Source: an uncultured Lachnospiraceae bacterium (lineage in GTDB: Bacteria > Bacillota > Clostridia > Lachnospirales > Lachnospiraceae). Taken from it: 6,527 nucleotides of DNA. This document shows, in pieces, positions 1 to 5,581 of the stretch; position 1 is the stretch's first letter; every line of letters begins with the position of its first letter. Under the pieces are notes generated by a model that made no database searches, was not told the DNA's origin, and saw only the letters and a list, made by a program, of their open reading frames with translations. A program made the position numbers and the translations under genes. Where the stretch lies: assembly GCA_910586725.1 (NCBI GenBank), contig CAJUJL010000069.1:1-6527 (forward strand). The letters are read 5' to 3'.

Positions 1-12
1 TAAATACAAGAT

Positions 13-723
13 TTGTGTGTTATGAGGTTTAAAAGGAAGTGTCAAACTCCCGGGCGGCGGTTGTTTGCCGAACAGAACCTGATGCCGCCCGCGCATCCGA
101 GGTGCGCTTGCGCGATTGAATATATTGAGTTGGAGCCACCTGTATTTGCAGAAAGATTTCTTTCTGCCGGAGACGAAGATAAGAATGAGGAAATTCCAGA
201 ACATGATCCGCCAGAGTATTTATGTTCTCTTGTCGATATGACAGAAGATGTGATACAATCAGTTTTAAAGGAGTATGAAACAGAGATTGTTGACAGCGCT
301 ATTGAAAATGCTGTTGTAATATCAAGGTCTGGTTTGGTTTGGAAATGTTTTGGAAATAAAAACGCAGTTTATCCAAATATAGATTTGGGAGAAGAACTGC
401 GGGGCGCTTACGTTACACATAATCATCCAATGTCGGATACGCATTTTTCATTCAGTTATGATGATATTTCGCTGTTTATGGACTATGAGCTATCCCAATT
501 GAAGGGTGTGGATTTTAGATATACATATATTATTCAACGGACATTAGAAACCAGCTATGCAGACATAGCGGAATTGGAACATGCTTATAAAGTAGAAAAC
601 TATACAGAATTTTTGGAGCAGGTTTTTTATGGTAATGTAGATGCAGATTTAGATGAATATGATTTTTATGTAAGGAGGCTGGCTGAAAAATATGGATTCC
701 GATATGAAAGAAAGAAACGATAA
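13..723 (+). CDS. C-terminal part of MuF-type minor head protein fused to a JAMM/JAB-like domain (candidate phage polymorphic toxin)
   Basis: Residues about 10-37 (counted from the TTG at 13) read CQTPGRRLFAEQNLMPP then AHPRCACAIEY, the Cys/His-containing end of the MuF (SPP1 gp7-like) minor head domain. This part is GC-rich. From about base 120 the sequence turns AT-rich and encodes a different module. It carries THNHP with His136 and His138 (codons 418 and 424), then seven residues, then SFSYDD (Ser146, Ser148, Asp150, Asp151), resembling the HxH-x7-S...D metal site of JAMM/JAB proteins. Glu98 is a possible upstream acid. MuF proteins with variable C-terminal domains are known as temperate-phage polymorphic toxins. 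That this domain is toxic, or an active isopeptidase, is inference. The start is uncertain: TTG 13 and ATG 22 both lack a ribosome-binding site, and an in-frame TAA occupies 1-3. The reading is probably the tail end of a longer gene whose 5' part is outside the window or frameshifted. The 3' end overlaps the next gene by 32 bases. Confidence 0.72.
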   Translation: MCVMRFKRKCQTPGRRLFAEQNLMPPAHPRCACAIEYIELEPPVFAERFLSAGDEDKNEEIPEHDPPEYLCSLVDMTEDVIQSVLKEYETEIVDSAIENAVVISRSGLVWKCFGNKNAVYPNIDLGEELRGAYVTHNHPMSDTHFSFSYDDISLFMDYELSQLKGVDFRYTYIIQRTLETSYADIAELEHAYKVENYTEFLEQVFYGNVDADLDEYDFYVRRLAEKYGFRYERKKR

Positions 724-928
724 AGATTCATGGTCTGTTTACGAAGAAGATGGAAAAAAGCTGATGGAAGAAGCATTGAAAAAAAGGGATGCAGTATTGG
801 AAAAATATAGAAATATCCCACATCCCCCAGGACTTGATACTGATCCATCAGCTAAAGAACTGCATGAGGTTACAAAGTGGTTTGGAAAAGAAATTGTAAA
901 GATGAAAAGAAAACATGGAATAAAATAA
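692..928 (+). CDS. Small charged protein overlapping the JAMM-like gene; candidate immunity or partner protein
   Basis: This 78-residue, Lys/Glu-rich, probably cytosolic protein has no signal peptide or membrane segment. A helical, charged N-terminal half (about residues 13-40, EDGKKLMEEALKKRDAVLEK) leads to an IPHPPGLDTDPSAKEL stretch and a second amphipathic helix (VTKWFGKEIVKMKRKHGIK). The ATG at 692 lies inside the end of the upstream gene. A Shine-Dalgarno sequence (AAGGAGG, 672-678) sits 13 bases upstream, so the two are translationally coupled; ATG 704 is an alternative start. A small gene directly after a MuF-linked toxin domain is where an immunity gene is normally found, and that is the only reason for the suggestion. 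I do not recognise a family. It could also be a conserved accessory of the JAMM-like domain. Confidence 0.6.
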   Translation: MDSDMKERNDKDSWSVYEEDGKKLMEEALKKRDAVLEKYRNIPHPPGLDTDPSAKELHEVTKWFGKEIVKMKRKHGIK

Positions 929-929
929 A

Positions 930-1229
930 ACAAAACTTATTTGGAGCAATAATTAAATGCAATCACCTCATATCCAATAGAATTATATCTTTTGGAAAAG
1001 ATGATTTTATATTTTTGCAGAGAATTAAGATATAAAAAGACTGGTAGTGATAAATTCATTACACATTTGATACAGGTGTTAAATGATATAGGAGGTAGTG
1101 GCATGGTAAGGCTATTTTGAAGCATATGCAGGGTTAGAGGGTTACAAACAAAGACTCAAAGAACAAATAAAGTTTTGCAGAGTATATAAAGAAAATTATA
1201 TAGGCTATTTTATTGAATGCAGGATATAG
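930..1229 (+). pseudogene. Decayed second copy of the JAMM-like C-terminal domain (orphan cassette remnant)
   Basis: No intact gene covers this stretch, but conceptual translation recovers the C-terminal half of the upstream JAMM-like domain in three pieces. Piece 1 (about 931-1032, ends at TAA 1033) reads NLFGAIIKCNHLISN then RIISFGKDDFIFLQ. It aligns without gaps to GAYVTHNHPMSD then THFSFSYDDISLFM of the intact gene, with the NH-x7-SF-x2-DD spacing identical. Piece 2 (1019-1117, frame +2, open from 1001) reads RELRYKKTGSDKF... and ends at TGA 1118. Piece 3 (1119-1226, frame +3, stop TAG 1227) contains EAYAGLEGYKQRLKEQ, which resembles HAYKVENYTEFLEQ near the end of the intact domain. The first ligand His is Cys and the following Pro is Leu. 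There is no start codon or N-terminal half, and two frame changes are needed, so it is a relic. The match of piece 1 is fairly sure; that of piece 2 is weak. Confidence 0.62.
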
Positions 1230-1250
1230 CGAGAAGCTATGTCCTTTTTT
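1221..1250 (+). terminator. Strong intrinsic (Rho-independent) terminator
   Basis: AGGATATAGC (1221-1230) pairs with GCTATGTCCT (1236-1245) around the 5-nt loop GAGAA. The ten-pair stem contains one G-T wobble and is followed directly by a T run through 1250. The stem contains the TAG (1227-1229) that closes the relic reading frame. It separates the toxin-like cassette from the protease-scaffold-capsid genes. In an active late operon it would need antitermination or readthrough, or there must be a promoter I cannot see in 1251-1283. Confidence 0.78.
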
Positions 1251-1283
1251 GATGCAAAAACATTTATGTTACAGGAGGAAAGA

Positions 1284-1766
1284 ATGAAACGTTTTTCAGA
1301 TTTCATAGAAAAAGATATGGCGCAAAAAGCGAATAAAACAGCACAACAGTTTCCTGACATCCCGAAAAGAAAATTCCGGATTGCAAAATCGGATGACGAT
1401 CGGATGCTTGCTTTTGGATGGGCCAGCGTTTCCATGCGTGTAGATGGGGAAGTTATTGAGGACTGGCAGAATGATATTGTGGAGCCGGAAGAGCTTGAGA
1501 ATGCGGCATACAGTTTTGTGGAACTGTACCGGGAAGGTGGCGAGATGCACGAACGGGGAGGCGCCGCCGTTTTGATTGAGAGTGTTATATTTACAGAAGA
1601 AAAAATGCTGGCTATCGGTATTCCTGCCGGAACGCTTCCGGTTGGCTGGTGGATTGGATTCAAAGTATTGGATGAGGATGTATGGCAAAAGGTCAAAAAT
1701 GGTACGTATTCTATGTTTTCGATTGAAGGGGAGGCAGAGAGGGTAGAAGTAAAAGAAGAACAGTAG
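1284..1766 (+). CDS. XkdF-like prohead (head maturation) protease
   Basis: This 160-residue protein matches the compact form of the XkdF / S78-like prohead serine proteases, which cleave scaffold and capsid N-termini during head maturation. An opening strand region (about 40-65, MLAFGWASVSMRVDGEVIEDW) precedes NDIVEPEELENAAYSFV. GGEMHERGGA carries the candidate catalytic His89, and GTYSMFSIEGEAER the candidate Ser146, in the place of the usual FSI-G nucleophile motif. PAGTLPVGWWIGFKVLDEDVW between them is also typical. Which residues are catalytic is inferred from the family. The start is ATG 1284 because ACAGGAGGA (1271-1279) lies just upstream. An in-frame ATG at 1239 lies inside the terminator stem and has no ribosome-binding site. 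The position before scaffold, decoration and capsid genes fits the role. Confidence 0.85.
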   Translation: MKRFSDFIEKDMAQKANKTAQQFPDIPKRKFRIAKSDDDRMLAFGWASVSMRVDGEVIEDWQNDIVEPEELENAAYSFVELYREGGEMHERGGAAVLIESVIFTEEKMLAIGIPAGTLPVGWWIGFKVLDEDVWQKVKNGTYSMFSIEGEAERVEVKEEQ

Positions 1767-1774
1767 TGATCATC

Positions 1775-1799
1775 AGGGCGTCTTTAAAGATGTTCTTTT
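1775..1799 (+). terminator. Weak hairpin plus T-run between protease and scaffold genes
   Basis: AGGGCGTCTTTAAAGATGTTCT folds around the perfect palindrome TCTTTAAAGA (1781-1790). Nine pairs form with a TTAA loop, but three are G-T. A run of four Ts overlaps its 3' edge. It could act as a partial terminator or an mRNA-processing hairpin in the 65-base gap after the protease. It is far weaker than the hairpin at 1221-1250. Confidence 0.3.
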
Positions 1800-1831
1800 G
1801 CATTATAAATTGAAAGAAAGGAGGCCAGAAA

Positions 1832-3091
1832 GTGGCGGCAAAATTAAAAAACCTGAAAGTCAAGAAGGTAGATTTTGTGGATGAAGGTGCAAATCCGGAC
1901 GCGCATATCCGGCTGTTTAAGAGTTGGGAGGAACCAAAAGTGCAGAAAGAGCCGGAAGAAGGGAATCATTCAGGAGTATTGAAGAGGCTTGTCGCTTTTT
2001 TTGCAAAAGTGGCGGGGATGGGAGAGGATGAGATTGACGCTGCGGTGGAGGAAATTGGGAAAGGAGAAGTGAAAAGTTTTTCTGACCGGCTAAACGAGAT
2101 CAGGAACCGAAAAATAGCGGATGAAATCTGGGATACCTGTTTTGCGCTGCAGTCAGCGCTCTGTTCGGTTTTAAATGACGGAGAGCTGGATAAAAAAAAT
2201 GCGTTGTCTGCAATGAATGAGAGCATTGAAGAATTCTATACTGTGATACAGGGTTCTGTGCAGCAGTGGTCAGACGGCAAAGAGGCTGGCATTGTGAAAA
2301 AAGATGTGCAGATTTCCACAGATGATCTGGAAGTCATGAAATTCGCAAGAGAAAGGCTGTCAGATGTGATTGAAAAGGCATGTGCAGCGGAAGAAGAAAC
2401 AAAAAAGGATCAGGAGATGAAAGGAGAAGGAGATATGGGAGTAAAGATTGACAAAAGCAAGATGTCACCGGCAGAGCTGGCTTTTTATGAATCTATTGAA
2501 AAACGTTGTTGCATGGAGGATTTGAAAAATGCAGATGAAATGTCTGCAGAAGGCGGACGGCAAACATCAGGGAATGTAGAGGATCCGGTTTTTAAGTCTG
2601 CTGCACAGACGCAGGATGAAAAAACGGGAAGCGTTGTACAGGATACAGTCTGCTCTGCACAGGATGATATTTATAAGGGCCTACATCCTGCAGTAAAGGC
2701 AGAACTGGAAGAGTTAAAGAAATTCAGGGAAGCCGTTGTGGACAAGGAGTTAAATGAGATTGCAAAAAGATATGCCATCATTGGAAAAAAAGCAGAGGAG
2801 CTTGTGCCGATGTTGAAAGGGCTTAAAGCGGCAGGGGGCACTGCTTATGAGGATATGATTGCTGTGCTGGATCATGCAGTGGATACTGTGGAAAAATCCG
2901 GCATGTTTTCTGAAATCGGCAAGTCTGGACATGGAGACTGTAGTGAGAATTCAGCAGAAGCAAGAATTAGCAGTATTGCGAAGGGGTATATGGAGAAGGA
3001 CCCGACATTGAATTATCATGCGGCTGTGGCTAGAGCATGGGAGGATAACCCGGACCTGATGAGTGAGTATGAAGAAGAGGCAGGATTTTAA
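1832..3091 (+). CDS. Scaffold-like protein with XkdF-type linker motif at its N-terminus
   Basis: This 419-residue, strongly acidic, largely helical protein has no membrane segment. It starts at GTG 1832 behind AAAGGAGG (1817-1824). Residues 12-30 (KVDFVDEGANPDAHIRLFK) are the motif that in many XkdF-type proteins follows the protease domain. Here it begins a separate gene, so protease and scaffold functions appear split. A long Glu/Lys-rich region follows. A probable coiled coil lies at about 290-330 (ELEELKKFREAVVDKELNEI onward), and the tail has a KDPTLNYHAAVARAWEDNP motif typical of the C-terminal end of this family, perhaps capsid-binding. Its place between protease and capsid genes and its composition support a procapsid scaffold, cleaved or expelled during maturation. 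The exact role of the N-terminal 200 residues is unclear. An internal start at 2435 may yield a shorter form. Confidence 0.7.
   Translation: MAAKLKNLKVKKVDFVDEGANPDAHIRLFKSWEEPKVQKEPEEGNHSGVLKRLVAFFAKVAGMGEDEIDAAVEEIGKGEVKSFSDRLNEIRNRKIADEIWDTCFALQSALCSVLNDGELDKKNALSAMNESIEEFYTVIQGSVQQWSDGKEAGIVKKDVQISTDDLEVMKFARERLSDVIEKACAAEEETKKDQEMKGEGDMGVKIDKSKMSPAELAFYESIEKRCCMEDLKNADEMSAEGGRQTSGNVEDPVFKSAAQTQDEKTGSVVQDTVCSAQDDIYKGLHPAVKAELEELKKFREAVVDKELNEIAKRYAIIGKKAEELVPMLKGLKAAGGTAYEDMIAVLDHAVDTVEKSGMFSEIGKSGHGDCSENSAEARISSIAKGYMEKDPTLNYHAAVARAWEDNPDLMSEYEEEAGF
2421..2432 (+). promoter_or_regulatory. Internal ribosome-binding site within the scaffold gene
   Basis: Two consecutive AAGGAG copies (2421-2426 and 2427-2432) precede the in-frame ATG at 2435. 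The first is 8 bases from it, an optimal distance. This is as strong as the sites before the other genes here, so it may be a real initiation site. Lys/Gly/Glu codons also produce such purine runs by chance. Confidence 0.45.
2435..3091 (+). CDS. Putative nested short scaffold protein (internal in-frame start)
   Basis: Initiation at ATG 2435 (Met202 of the full-length protein) would give a 218-residue C-terminal product beginning MGVKIDKSKMSPAELAF. It contains the whole coiled coil and the KDPTLNYHAAVARAWEDNP tail but lacks the VDFVDEGAN motif and the acidic N-terminal region. Nested scaffolds read from an internal start are established in other phages, for example lambda Nu3 within C. The residues just before the start (KKDQEMKGEGD) look like a flexible junction, and a recognisable segment begins right at the Met. 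This is a prediction from the ribosome-binding site and domain layout only. The alternative is a chance purine-rich stretch and one single product. Confidence 0.4.
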   Translation: MGVKIDKSKMSPAELAFYESIEKRCCMEDLKNADEMSAEGGRQTSGNVEDPVFKSAAQTQDEKTGSVVQDTVCSAQDDIYKGLHPAVKAELEELKKFREAVVDKELNEIAKRYAIIGKKAEELVPMLKGLKAAGGTAYEDMIAVLDHAVDTVEKSGMFSEIGKSGHGDCSENSAEARISSIAKGYMEKDPTLNYHAAVARAWEDNPDLMSEYEEEAGF

Positions 3092-3102
3092 GGAGGAAAG
3101 TT

Positions 3103-3528
3103 ATGAAAAACAGAAACTTTAATGGGGTGCAGATTAACCAGAGTGTAACGATTGTAGAGAAAGCCGGTACAGATATTTCGGACTGCAGAAACAGAATCAT
3201 GGTTTATGATGATAACGGAGATGTTGTTTTGGCGGAAGATGCTACCAAACCTGTTGTAGGCGTTGCGCTGCTTGAGGCTGGATACAATGATATTTCCGGA
3301 AAGGCCGCCGGTTTTGTTGCATCCGGTGATGATGTGGATATTCAGATTAAGGATATTGGTTTCGTTCTGGCCGGTGCAGAGATTGCCAAAGGTGCAGAAG
3401 TTGCTGCAGGTGCAGAAGGTCTTGCAAAGCCTGCAGAAACAGGTGAGTTTGTCGTGGGCATGGCGCTTTCGCCAGCAGAGGAAGGCGAATTCTTAAGAAT
3501 CCATATTATAAAATATCAAAAAAATTAG
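3103..3528 (+). CDS. Head decoration protein (DUF2190-like capsid cement)
   Basis: This 141-residue protein is rich in Gly, Ala and Val and has beta-type alternation. It includes VVGVALLEAGYNDISGKAAG, VDIQIKDIGFVLAGAEI, the run AKGAEVAAGAEGLAKPAE, and GEFVVGMALSPAEEGEFLRI. That pattern, with the 'value supplied, value used' VGMA-x-SPAEEGE ending, is typical of small proteins that bind the outside of the capsid and stabilise it. Location directly before the capsid gene is the usual one. AAGGAGG (3090-3096) sets the start at ATG 3103, and the gap to the scaffold stop is 11 bases. The specific family name is from recollection of the pattern and is less certain than the role. Confidence 0.72.
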   Translation: MKNRNFNGVQINQSVTIVEKAGTDISDCRNRIMVYDDNGDVVLAEDATKPVVGVALLEAGYNDISGKAAGFVASGDDVDIQIKDIGFVLAGAEIAKGAEVAAGAEGLAKPAETGEFVVGMALSPAEEGEFLRIHIIKYQKN

Positions 3529-3540
3529 GAGGGATAGAAT

Positions 3541-4569
3541 ATGGCTAAGAGAACAGCGGCAAGTATTCAGGCAGACATTGCAAAAGGGGTTTTCCGTCCC
3601 CATACGGCGTTATCAAATATGGCGCTGGGATATTATCAGAGTGATGCAAAGGCATTTGCGAAAACTATATTTCCTATATGCCCGGTAAGTCTTTCTTCTG
3701 ACAATTATTACATATTTGATAAAGAGGATTTGCTTCGTGATAACTGGCAGAGGAAACCGGCGTATGGAAAAGTGGATCCAGCGATATTGTCAGAGCATAC
3801 GGAAAGTTATGTCTGCGTAGTCGATCAGATGATTATGGGGATTGATAATATCAGACAGACGGATTTGATGCGCAGACAGGGGCCGGTAACAATGGATCCC
3901 AGAACGCAGCGTACAAAAACTATGGCAGGACAGGCAAATATTCATCAGGATGTGTTATTTGCACGGGCCTTTTTTAAACCGGGTGTATGGGAACATGAGG
4001 AGATAGGAGTTGATTCAACGGCTCCAGAGTCCGGTAAGTTTATTAAGTTTTCGAATGGAAATTCTGACCCGGTGGCAATTGTGGATAACAGAAAGACGGT
4101 TATGGAGCAGAATACGGGACGTATGCCAAACAGAATGGCAATTGGCGTGAATGTGTACAATACTTTAAAACAGCATCCGGCGATTCTTGACCGTGTCAAA
4201 TATGGCGGTTCTACGGCAAATCCTGCGCTTGTTACAGAAAATGTTCTGGCCCAGCTGTTTGGAGTGGAACAGCTTACTGTGCAGCGGTCTATTATGAATC
4301 AGGCAAAACAGGGGAAGAAGGCAGATATGCAGTATATCGGTGATCCAAATGGATTTTTACTGGCATATGCAACAGATCATCCGTCTATTGATGAACCTTC
4401 GGCAGGGTATATTTTTACATGGGATATGCTTGGCAATGGAAATATTATGCCGGTATTGAGTTATGACGGAGAGCCGGGAACACATGCTACATTTATTGAA
4501 GGCCTTATGGCGACGGATATGAAAAAGACGGCGGATGATCTTGGAATGTATTTTAGAGATGCTGTATAG
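3541..4569 (+). CDS. Major capsid protein
   Basis: The 342-residue product has the length expected of an HK97-fold capsid subunit. It begins with a short helical N-arm (MAKRTAASIQADIAKGVFRP). ALSNMALGYYQSDAKAFAKT and IFPICPVSLSSDNYYIFDKE match a clostridial phage capsid family with the 'F-IFP-PV--SD-YYIFDKED-LRD' opening. Later parts include GRMPNRMAIGVNVYNTLKQH, LAQLFGVEQLTVQRSI and a beta-rich C-terminal part with SAGYIFTWDMLGNGNIMP. No delta domain separate from the scaffold gene is evident, which fits a separate scaffold. AGGAGGG (3527-3533) lies before ATG 3541. The fold assignment is inferred from family and context rather than from a single motif. Confidence 0.85.
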   Translation: MAKRTAASIQADIAKGVFRPHTALSNMALGYYQSDAKAFAKTIFPICPVSLSSDNYYIFDKEDLLRDNWQRKPAYGKVDPAILSEHTESYVCVVDQMIMGIDNIRQTDLMRRQGPVTMDPRTQRTKTMAGQANIHQDVLFARAFFKPGVWEHEEIGVDSTAPESGKFIKFSNGNSDPVAIVDNRKTVMEQNTGRMPNRMAIGVNVYNTLKQHPAILDRVKYGGSTANPALVTENVLAQLFGVEQLTVQRSIMNQAKQGKKADMQYIGDPNGFLLAYATDHPSIDEPSAGYIFTWDMLGNGNIMPVLSYDGEPGTHATFIEGLMATDMKKTADDLGMYFRDAV

Positions 4570-4574
4570 GAGGA
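4568..4574 (+). promoter_or_regulatory. Ribosome-binding site that decides the start at 4581
   Basis: AGGAGGA ends immediately before the ATG at 4575, too close for initiation there. It lies 6 bases before the in-frame ATG at 4581, so the second ATG is the likelier start. It overlaps the stop codon of the capsid gene (TAG 4567-4569). Confidence 0.7.
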
Positions 4575-4580
4575 ATGTTT

Positions 4581-5165
4581 ATGAAGTTGATTGCGAAAAA
4601 ACCATGCAGCTTTGGAGGAAAACAATTTTTTATTGGAGACGAAATTCCGTCAGGTCTTGTGTTGGATGCAAAGATGCAGGAGAAATTAGGCGTGGTTGCA
4701 ATTGCAAATAACGGCGCAAAGGAATCGGAAACAAATTCTGATGCTTTTTTTTCACGGGAACAGGTGGAAAAAATGGTTGCTGAGGCGGTAAACAATACGG
4801 TTCTGGAAATGAAACAGAAGGAATTGCAGGAGGAAGGCTTTTTGTCCGAGGGTACCGTGAAAATTTCGGTAAAAGGAGATTCGGATGAAGATAATGGGCG
4901 TCAGACAGTGGTTTTGGCAACTCCAGAGGAAATCCAGATGGCATTCAGCATTATGCAGATGAATGCCGCGGATGGAGCGGAGGCGATTGCCGGGATAGGA
5001 TCCGAAAATGTCCTGATACTTCTCCATGCGGCAGATACCCGTAAAACAATTAAGGATGCAGCTAAAAAGCAGGCGGATAATATCTTTTCTATTTCTGACA
5101 GTTCGAAAGGATCTGTAGAAGGTAACGTAACTACAGGCGCAAATCCGGATGGAGTTGATACTTAA
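4581..5165 (+). CDS. Conserved phage protein of unknown function after the capsid gene
   Basis: The 194-residue product starts MKLIAKKPCSFGGKQFFIGD. Residues 1-40 look like a compact beta domain (KPCSFGGKQFFIGDEIPSGL, then VLDAKMQEKLGVVAIAN), a pattern I associate with small proteins found after clostridial phage capsid genes. A charged helix follows at about 58-82 (REQVEKMVAEAVNNTVLEMK...). A more variable, Ala/Asp-rich part ends in a Gly/Asn/Asp tail (VTTGANPDGVDT). I cannot name a function; a neck or accessory head role is suggested only by position. The in-frame ATG at 4575 is not preferred because the ribosome-binding site touches it. The stop TAA shares its last base with the next ATG (TAATG at 5163-5167), indicating translational coupling. 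Confidence 0.75.
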   Translation: MKLIAKKPCSFGGKQFFIGDEIPSGLVLDAKMQEKLGVVAIANNGAKESETNSDAFFSREQVEKMVAEAVNNTVLEMKQKELQEEGFLSEGTVKISVKGDSDEDNGRQTVVLATPEEIQMAFSIMQMNAADGAEAIAGIGSENVLILLHAADTRKTIKDAAKKQADNIFSISDSSKGSVEGNVTTGANPDGVDT

Positions 5166-5581
5166 TGTCAAAGGGCGTATATACATATGACACTGGAAAG
5201 ATCAAAGAATTCGGCAAAGACCGTATGAGGTTTGAACTGGGGGATACGATGGTAGAAGGGCTTTCTGATACTACGGCGTTGACGGATGAGGAAATTTTGG
5301 CGGCAATCGGATCGTATCCAAAATCCTGGAAACGGGCGAAACTTATGCTGCTTGAGAGTTTATGCCGCCGTTTTGCCTATGAGGTTGATACAAAGACGGG
5401 CCCTCTGTGGCTGTATATGCAGGAAAGGGCAAAGTTATGGAGGGCGGATTATGAAAGCCTGAAAAAGGAAGTGTCTGCGGAATCGTGCAGCGTGCCTAAG
5501 CATGGAAATGGAAAGCATCAGAGACCTCCGTATTTTTATACGGGTATGCAGCGGAATGAGAGAGGAAAAAGCAGATGGTAA
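5165..5581 (+). CDS. Head-tail connector protein (gp6/adaptor-like)
   Basis: This 138-residue protein is mainly helical. The core is LTDEEILAAIGSYPKSWKRA, KLMLLESLCRRFAYEVDTKT and GPLWLYMQERAKLWRADYES (about residues 39-98). The spacing of a 'L-DEEI' opening, a Lys/Arg-rich helix, an 'F--EVD-K-G-L' turn and an 'R---W---' helix is that of helical-bundle adaptors that sit on the portal in the neck. The last 40 residues are basic, with several His and Arg, and look disordered. Its position after the capsid genes and before the head-closure and gp10-like genes supports this. Its ATG overlaps the preceding stop, and its own stop (TAA 5579-5581) lies inside the next gene's start region. Assignment rests on pattern plus order, not a diagnostic motif. 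Confidence 0.65.
   Translation: MSKGVYTYDTGKIKEFGKDRMRFELGDTMVEGLSDTTALTDEEILAAIGSYPKSWKRAKLMLLESLCRRFAYEVDTKTGPLWLYMQERAKLWRADYESLKKEVSAESCSVPKHGNGKHQRPPYFYTGMQRNERGKSRW

Noticed and set aside
226..260. TTGTCG ... TACAAT promoter-like pair.
   Set aside because: It is inside the JAMM-like coding region, has an 18-base spacer and a poor -35, as expected by chance in AT-rich DNA.
1173..1203. TTGCAG / TATATA promoter-like pair (16-base spacer).
   Set aside because: It lies directly upstream of the terminator in AT-rich relic sequence, so it would drive only a tiny transcript; match quality is low and chance is likely.
1103..1229. MVRLFEAYAG resembles the first motif (FxGxG) of phage cytosine-5 DNA methyltransferases.
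   Set aside because: The following residues do not continue the methyltransferase pattern, a frame change is needed, and the stretch EAYAGLEGYKQRLKEQ fits the end of the JAMM-like domain better.
1239..1283. Earlier in-frame ATG at 1239 as start of the protease gene.
   Set aside because: It lies inside the terminator stem and has no ribosome-binding site; ATG 1284 has a strong one.
1205..1696. Long open frames on the minus strand opposite the protease, scaffold and neck genes.
   Set aside because: They are antisense shadows: no ribosome-binding sites, no recognisable domains, and low-complexity Ser/Pro/Phe/Cys-rich translations.
3370..3440. Gly-Ala-Glu repeats in the decoration protein as a tandem DNA repeat.
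   Set aside because: The units are short and irregular at DNA level and are normal composition for this kind of protein.
4745..4752. Run of eight Ts (also A or T runs near 1996 and 2191) as a programmed frameshift site.
   Set aside because: The reading frames pass straight through and no sensible product is gained by shifting; these are homopolymers inside intact genes.
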